Source of the DNA: Fibrobacter sp. UWB13
GTDB taxonomy: Bacteria > Fibrobacterota > Fibrobacteria > Fibrobacterales > Fibrobacteraceae
DNA: 64,000 bases
Reading direction: 5' to 3'
Assembly (NCBI RefSeq): GCF_900177805.1
Contig: NZ_FXAX01000006.1
Location: 1 to 64,000 of the forward strand
Positions 59,201-64,000 of this stretch are shown piece by piece. Position 1 is the stretch's first letter. The number at the start of each line of letters is the position of its first letter. The translations under genes were made by a program, and so were the position numbers. Below the pieces are notes generated by a model. It saw only the letters and a list, made by a program, of their open reading frames with translations. It ran no database searches and was not told the origin of the DNA.

Positions 59201-61363
59201 ATGAAACACGTCGTTTCTATTTTCGCGTGTGCTGGTCTTTTTGTTGTTGCCAATGCACAAGTTTCTCTTCAGACAGCCTCTGGTGCTTTAGAATCGGCCT
59301 ATGCCGAATGGGCATCTGATGGTTCCGATAGCTACAACGTCTATTATTCGGGCGCTGGTGCTAGTGACGTCAAGGTGGATGCTCCGCTCATCCGCAAGTA
59401 CGGTTCCAAGTACCGTGTCGATGTGGTTGGCCTCAAGGCGGGTAACTACACGCTTAAGGTCGCATCTGTAAAAGGTGGCAAGGAAACTGCATCGACAACT
59501 TCCAAGTCTTTGACGGTCAAGGCGCATGACCGCGCTGGATTCGCGTTTAGCAACGGACATGTTCCGGGCGCCTATAACGCAGACGGTACGCTCAAATCGG
59601 GAGCTGTCGTCCTCTACATTTCGGAATCGACAAAGAACACGGTCAAGCTGGATGTCGTCACGAGCAACAAGGGCGCCGTTACGGAAAGTGTGGGCCTCCA
59701 AAATATCTTAACTTCGTTCAAGAAGGGCTATGATAAGCGCCCGTTGGTGATTCGTCTCCTGGGAAATGTGACGGACCCCGAAGTGACCGACAAGGGCGAC
59801 ATCACCATCGATATGGGCAAAAAAGAGGGCCTTTCGATGACTGTTGAAGGCATCGGTAATGATGCGACTGCAAATGGCTGGGGTTTCCGCGTCAAAGGAA
59901 CCCAGGATTTGGAAATCCGAAACATCGGCATTATGAATGTTGATTCCGACGAAGGCGACAACATCACGCTCCAGCAGGATAACCAGTATATCTGGGTCCA
60001 CAATAATGACTTTTTCTACGGCCATGCGGGTAGCGACAAGGACCAGGTCAAGGGCGATGGCGCCTTGGATTGCAAGCTATCGACTTATGTGACCTTTAGC
60101 TACAACCATTTCTGGGATAATGGCAAGTCCAATTTGCTCGGCCTTAAGGAAGGTGCCGATGGGGGCTATTACATCACGTATCACCATAACTGGTACGATC
60201 ATTCCGATAGCCGTCATCCGCGTGTGCGTTACTACAGCGCCCATGTGTACAACAACTATTACGATGGCAATGCCAAGTACGGCGCTGGTTCTACGCTCGG
60301 TTCGTCCGTGTTCATGGAAGCAAACTACTTCCGTAACTGCAAGTATCCGATGATGACCTCGTTGCAGGGAACCGACGTCTATGCAAGCGGAACCAAGCGC
60401 GATCCGACGAACAACGGTACGTTCAGCAAGGAAGCGGGCGGTACAATCAAGGCTTACAACAACCACATGGAAGGCTCTTACACGTTCATTCCGTATGGTG
60501 CAAGCAAGTATGTTCTCAAGGGTGCGGAAACTGCAATTGGCGATATTGATTCCAAGGTCGATTTTGACGCTTATGTGGTTAGCAGTCGCGATACTCAGGT
60601 GCCGTCTAGCGTAAAGTCCTATTCGGGCGAAAATACGTACAACAACTTCGATACGGACAAGTCCATCATGTACAGCTACACGGCAGATTCTCCAGAACAG
60701 GCTGTGGCGAACGTGCGTGCCTACGCTGGCCGTTTGCAGGGGGGCGATTTCAAGTGGACCTTTGACAATTCTGTTGACGATGCGTCTTCGGACGTGAACC
60801 AGGCGCTCAAAGACGCTCTCATGGCTTATAAGGGTAGCAATGGGGAAGTGGTGGAATATTCTTCGTCTAGCGTTGCGCCGCAGTCCTCTTCCTCCAGCGT
60901 CATTCTGAGCTCCTCGAGCGAATCTCCGAAGTCTAGCTCTAGCAGCGTGAAGGTTGAAAGTTCAAGTTCTGCAAAGTCTTCGAGTTCTTCTGAAACCCCG
61001 AATTCTTCGTCCAGTTCCGTGGTCTCTTCGTCAAGTGAAAAAACGCAATCTTCCTCTAGCTCCAGTAGCGAAAAGGTTGAATCCTCGAGCTCTTCGGAAG
61101 GGACTATCGGTCTCGCAAATGTGATGCCGACGGTATCTCGCGAAATCTTCTACGATTCCCGCACGTCTAGCCTTGTCATCGGAACCTCAGACGTCATCCG
61201 TTTGGATATCGTCGGTATCGATGGTAGTCGCGTCAATTTTGCTGGTTACACGAATGTAGGATACGCACGTGTTGTTGACTTGAGCATGCTTCGCGCTGGC
61301 GTTTACATCGTCCGCTTCAAGACCTCTCTCGGCTTGCAGACCATGAAGTTCGTGAAGAACTAG
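59201..61363 (+). CDS. Secreted pectate lyase, PL1 family, with serine linker
   Basis: 720 aa from ATG 59201, after GGTGGGATG; the longer frame to 59156 adds a second hydrophobic leader. Signal peptide, an N-terminal about 90-residue beta domain, then a PL1 beta-helix: DGALDCKLSTYVTFSYNHFW, calcium and active-site region, and YHHNWYDHSDSRHPRVR with the catalytic Arg. A 65-residue Ser/Glu linker precedes a C-terminal tail (LDIVGIDGSRVNFAG). Cleaves polygalacturonate by beta-elimination. The stop TAG lies in the following heptanucleotide array. Divergent from GH9. Confidence 0.9.
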   Translation: MKHVVSIFACAGLFVVANAQVSLQTASGALESAYAEWASDGSDSYNVYYSGAGASDVKVDAPLIRKYGSKYRVDVVGLKAGNYTLKVASVKGGKETASTTSKSLTVKAHDRAGFAFSNGHVPGAYNADGTLKSGAVVLYISESTKNTVKLDVVTSNKGAVTESVGLQNILTSFKKGYDKRPLVIRLLGNVTDPEVTDKGDITIDMGKKEGLSMTVEGIGNDATANGWGFRVKGTQDLEIRNIGIMNVDSDEGDNITLQQDNQYIWVHNNDFFYGHAGSDKDQVKGDGALDCKLSTYVTFSYNHFWDNGKSNLLGLKEGADGGYYITYHHNWYDHSDSRHPRVRYYSAHVYNNYYDGNAKYGAGSTLGSSVFMEANYFRNCKYPMMTSLQGTDVYASGTKRDPTNNGTFSKEAGGTIKAYNNHMEGSYTFIPYGASKYVLKGAETAIGDIDSKVDFDAYVVSSRDTQVPSSVKSYSGENTYNNFDTDKSIMYSYTADSPEQAVANVRAYAGRLQGGDFKWTFDNSVDDASSDVNQALKDALMAYKGSNGEVVEYSSSSVAPQSSSSSVILSSSSESPKSSSSSVKVESSSSAKSSSSSETPNSSSSSVVSSSSEKTQSSSSSSSEKVESSSSSEGTIGLANVMPTVSREIFYDSRTSSLVIGTSDVIRLDIVGIDGSRVNFAGYTNVGYARVVDLSMLRAGVYIVRFKTSLGLQTMKFVKN

Positions 61364-61462
61364 TTATTGGTCATTGGTTGTTAGTCATTAGTCTTTGGTT
61401 GAAGGATCTTTTGGGGGCTTAAAAAAAACTATTGACCATTGACTGATGACTACTGACTTTAG
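61361..61462. repeat. Heptanucleotide repeat array starting in a stop codon
   Basis: Forward units (agttatt, ggtcatt, ggttgtt, agtcatt, agtcttt) are followed, after about 30 nt, by inverted units (actattg, accattg, actgatg, actactg, act). The array begins with the TAG of the pectate lyase gene. Confidence 0.8.
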
Positions 61463-61546
61463 TAAACATTTTTAATCAAAATGCCGTTTTTTGAGCGTTT
61501 TTGAATGTTTCCAAATTAATTACAACTATAGTAACCCCATATTATA

Positions 61547-61554
61547 TATCTTTC
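61547..61554 (+). promoter_or_regulatory. Promoter -7-like box TATCTTTC of the GH5 gene
   Basis: One mismatch to TAnnTTTG, leaving a leader of about 43 nt before ATG 61603, which has AAAAGGAT upstream. Confidence 0.45.
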
Positions 61555-61602
61555 GCTTGGGATTTGTGATTGCGGAGATTGGGTGAACCCAAAAGGATGT
61601 TT

Positions 61603-64000
61603 ATGAAAAAAGTCTTCGCATTATTGACGTGCGCTGCCGTGACCTCTGCCATGGCAGTGACTGCTAGCCGTGTTGGCCCTGTGAGCACATACGGTGAACT
61701 CGTCGCAAATGGTGGCAAGCTTTCTGGTTCTTGCCCGGAATACTCTCAAAAGGCTGTTCAGGTCAAGGGTATGAGCCTCTTCTGGAGCTCGGGCAACACC
61801 TATTCTACCGACTTCTACTCTGAAAAGGGCATCAACCGTTTGGTTGACGACATGGGTATCGAAGTTGTGCGTTTTGCTCTTGGTGCCGCTGACGAAAAGT
61901 TCAATAGCTCGGGCCGTTCTTACACGACGGGTGGCGAAGGCTTCCAGAAGGCTTTGCTCAAGTCTGTGGTGAACGCTGCTATTGACAAAGACATTTACGT
62001 GATTATCGACTGGCACATCGAAAGCTCTGACGGTTTTACGTCTGACGCTGTCAAGTTCTTTGAATACGCAGCCAAGGAATATGGTTCCTACAACAACGTG
62101 ATTTTCGAAATCTGGAACGAACCGACCGGAAGCATGGAAGCCGTGAAGCAGCATGCCGATCAGGTTATTCCGGTTATTCGTAAGTATTCTAATAACCTCA
62201 TCCTCGTGGGTAGCCCGGGATGGTCCAGCCAGCCGAATGCTTGCGCTTCCGCAGGCATCAACGACAAGAACTATGGCTGCACGCTCCACTTCTATGCCGC
62301 AACTCACTATATGGGCGATGGCGGTTACAACAAGGCTGCAGAAACGGCTATGGCTGCAGGCGTGCCTGTGTTTGCTACCGAATGGGGTACCGTCAATGCT
62401 AACGGTGATGGCCAGCCGGATGAAGGCTCCAGCAACAAGTGGGTAGAATGGATGGCTCAGAAGGGCGTGTCCTGGACAAACTGGAACGCTTCTGCCATGA
62501 ACGAAACTTCTGCTGCATTTGCTAATGCCGTGTTCGAAAATGGTTTCACTTACACCAATTCTGGTAAGTATGTGAAGGGCAAGCTCGGTGGTGCAACTTA
62601 TAAGGATTGCGGCCTCCAGAATGGTTCTGCTTCTGAAGAAAGTGGCTTCTCTGCTGGCGTTGCCAATGGCGCTACGACTTCCATTCTCGATGACATGGAA
62701 GATGGCGACCGTTATGGTTACCTCGGTGGTGCATGGGCTGCTGTTGAAGACCAGGAAAACGGTGGCGCAAGCTCTATTTCTAACGAAAAGATTGAAGATG
62801 ACTTTGGCAACACGACCTATAAGGTTGTCTACCCGGTCAGCGGCGATACCAAGAATACGTCCAAGTATGTTGCTGCCCTTAAGGATGTTAAGATCGGTAA
62901 GGGTTCCCTTACTTACGGTCCGTACATCAAGATGTTCCTCACGCTTTTGAAGGAACCGGCAAAGGATTCCCCGAAGGCTTATGCAGATTTCTCCAAGTGC
63001 AAGACCATCAAGTACAAGTACAAGGGTGCAAGCCATAACTTCGCAATCGAAACGACCGATGTTACCGACTACAACTATCACCGCGTGAACAAGGACGCTT
63101 CTGAAGGCTGGAAGGAAGTCGAAATTACGACGGACATGTTGAAGCAGGAAACTTGGGGTGATGATTCTCGCTCCAAGCCGATCAAGATGGAAAATGCAAC
63201 TCGTCTTTCTTGGGAAATCAAGGGCCTCGAAAAGGTTCCGGACGATATGAACCAACCCAAGTATCCGTACCTCTATGTGGATGACGTGAAGTGCGATGGT
63301 CTTTCCTTCACTGCTGTTAGCGGTGGTGCTAGCGAAACTCCGAAGTCTTCTTCTAGTGCTGCAGTTGGTCAGAGCTCTTCTTCTGTTGTTGCGGGTTCTT
63401 CTAGCAGCGCAAAGGCAGTCTCTTCTTCTAGCGCAATCGTTCCGGGTTCTTCTGCTACGGTAACCTACAAGACTGTTGTCGATATCGACGATGTTGAAGA
63501 TCTTGATGAAGTTCTCAAGACGACTGGTACCTGGTACGCTTACACGGATAAGGAACCGGGTGGAAAGTCCTCTATTTCTAACGTCTATGACCAAAAGCTT
63601 GGCGGTTATGTGGTTGCCTTCCCGGGTACTGAAGATCCGACGAATGGCACTAAGGGTTATGTTGGCTTGAAGGACATCAATTGGGATCAGGGAACTTATA
63701 CTGAAGCTCCGTTTGTGGCTCTCGGCCTCAACACGAATGCTGATACCTCCAAGGGTATTGACTTGAGCAAGTGCGGTGCTATCAGCTACCGTTACAAGGG
63801 TTCCGCTCATACCTTCAAGGTTCAGGATGGTTCTGTGACGGACTACGCTTACCACGAATATCCGCTTGATGATTCCCAGGTTTGGAAGACCATGGTCATC
63901 AATGTCGAAGACATTGCTCAGCCGAACTGGACTCAAGATCCGAAGGACCTCAACTGGGGTGCTATCAAGAAGATGGCTTGGGAAGTCATTGGCTACAAGG
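61603..64000 (+). CDS. Secreted GH5 endoglucanase with two CBM11-like modules, partial
   Basis: The first 799 codons; the gene continues past the window. Signal peptide (TCAAVTSAMA), then GH5 catalytic domain to about residue 330: HIESSDG, acid/base Glu173 in FEIWNEPTG and nucleophile Glu260 in VFATEWGT. A CBM11-like module (about 366-570, ILDDMEDGDRYGYLGGAW) follows, then a Ser/Ala linker with SSSS runs, and a second CBM11-like module (VVDIDDVEDLDEVLKTTGTW onward). The layout resembles F. succinogenes Cel5/EG3-type cellulases. Likely bears a sorting tail beyond the window. Confidence 0.92.
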   Translation, partial: MKKVFALLTCAAVTSAMAVTASRVGPVSTYGELVANGGKLSGSCPEYSQKAVQVKGMSLFWSSGNTYSTDFYSEKGINRLVDDMGIEVVRFALGAADEKFNSSGRSYTTGGEGFQKALLKSVVNAAIDKDIYVIIDWHIESSDGFTSDAVKFFEYAAKEYGSYNNVIFEIWNEPTGSMEAVKQHADQVIPVIRKYSNNLILVGSPGWSSQPNACASAGINDKNYGCTLHFYAATHYMGDGGYNKAAETAMAAGVPVFATEWGTVNANGDGQPDEGSSNKWVEWMAQKGVSWTNWNASAMNETSAAFANAVFENGFTYTNSGKYVKGKLGGATYKDCGLQNGSASEESGFSAGVANGATTSILDDMEDGDRYGYLGGAWAAVEDQENGGASSISNEKIEDDFGNTTYKVVYPVSGDTKNTSKYVAALKDVKIGKGSLTYGPYIKMFLTLLKEPAKDSPKAYADFSKCKTIKYKYKGASHNFAIETTDVTDYNYHRVNKDASEGWKEVEITTDMLKQETWGDDSRSKPIKMENATRLSWEIKGLEKVPDDMNQPKYPYLYVDDVKCDGLSFTAVSGGASETPKSSSSAAVGQSSSSVVAGSSSSAKAVSSSSAIVPGSSATVTYKTVVDIDDVEDLDEVLKTTGTWYAYTDKEPGGKSSISNVYDQKLGGYVVAFPGTEDPTNGTKGYVGLKDINWDQGTYTEAPFVALGLNTNADTSKGIDLSKCGAISYRYKGSAHTFKVQDGSVTDYAYHEYPLDDSQVWKTMVINVEDIAQPNWTQDPKDLNWGAIKKMAWEVIGYK

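Noticed and set aside
61621-63936. 771-codon open frame antisense to the GH5 cellulase gene
   Set aside because: It mirrors the codon usage of the cellulase gene, has no signal, motif or ribosome site, and the forward frame encodes a clear enzyme.

Overview
The window looks like a chromosome segment of a rumen-type cellulolytic Fibrobacter, most likely F. succinogenes or a close relative. The signs are lipoproteins and secreted enzymes with long serine-only linkers, Fibrobacter-type paralogous (TIGR02145-like) domains, GH9, GH5/CBM11, PL1 and CE15 enzymes with type IX-like C-terminal tails, futalosine-pathway menaquinone synthesis (mqnE), and a Bacteroidota-like promoter box (TAnnTTTG) just upstream of many start codons. 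No rRNA, CRISPR array, intact transposase or prophage was seen.

Layout. 1-10800: an Rpn-like tail, a phosphatase-like lipoprotein, a membrane protein, rmlD, mqnE, an initiator tRNA, then recN-pgsA, trmB, an RNase Z-like hydrolase and exodeoxyribonuclease III. 10870-21050: an orphan PotD-like lipoprotein, an aminotransferase, two hypothetical lipoproteins, two tandem GGDEF proteins, a solitary HsdR-N-like nuclease domain, xseA and an orphan Phd-type antitoxin. 21168-34106: one long minus-strand block with rel (ppGpp), a helical hypothetical gene and a complex I operon nuoA-BC-D-H-I-J-K-L-M-N. NuoB and NuoC are fused and no NADH-input module (nuoEFG) is present. 34360-43531: a CE15 glucuronoyl esterase, thrH, hslO, a DJ-1/PfpI protein, sufB and a large topoisomerase III. 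43540-46000: an AT-rich accessory patch with a CoiA-like nuclease, two very small ORFs and an Rpn-like remnant. 46008-57022: a TPR protein, a C25 (gingipain-like) peptidase with a PA14 insert, gene debris, a leuA-type synthase, a GLUG-type surface protein, a tail-anchored small protein, a two-domain TIGR02145 lipoprotein and an aminotransferase. 57154-64000: GH9 cellulase, divergent PL1 pectate lyase and a GH5 cellulase that runs off the window.

Functional links. The Nuo complex and MqnE fit anaerobic electron transfer through menaquinone, which in this genus is expected to end in fumarate reduction. The CE15, GH9, PL1 and GH5 enzymes form plant cell-wall degradation capacity. The less ordinary material is between genes. 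A heptanucleotide tandem-repeat family (AGTnnTT and its reverse complement) abuts stop or start codons at eight places. Dispersed palindromic repeats lie between genes and also inside two coding sequences. Many promoters lie so close to ATG that the mRNAs would be leaderless or nearly so.
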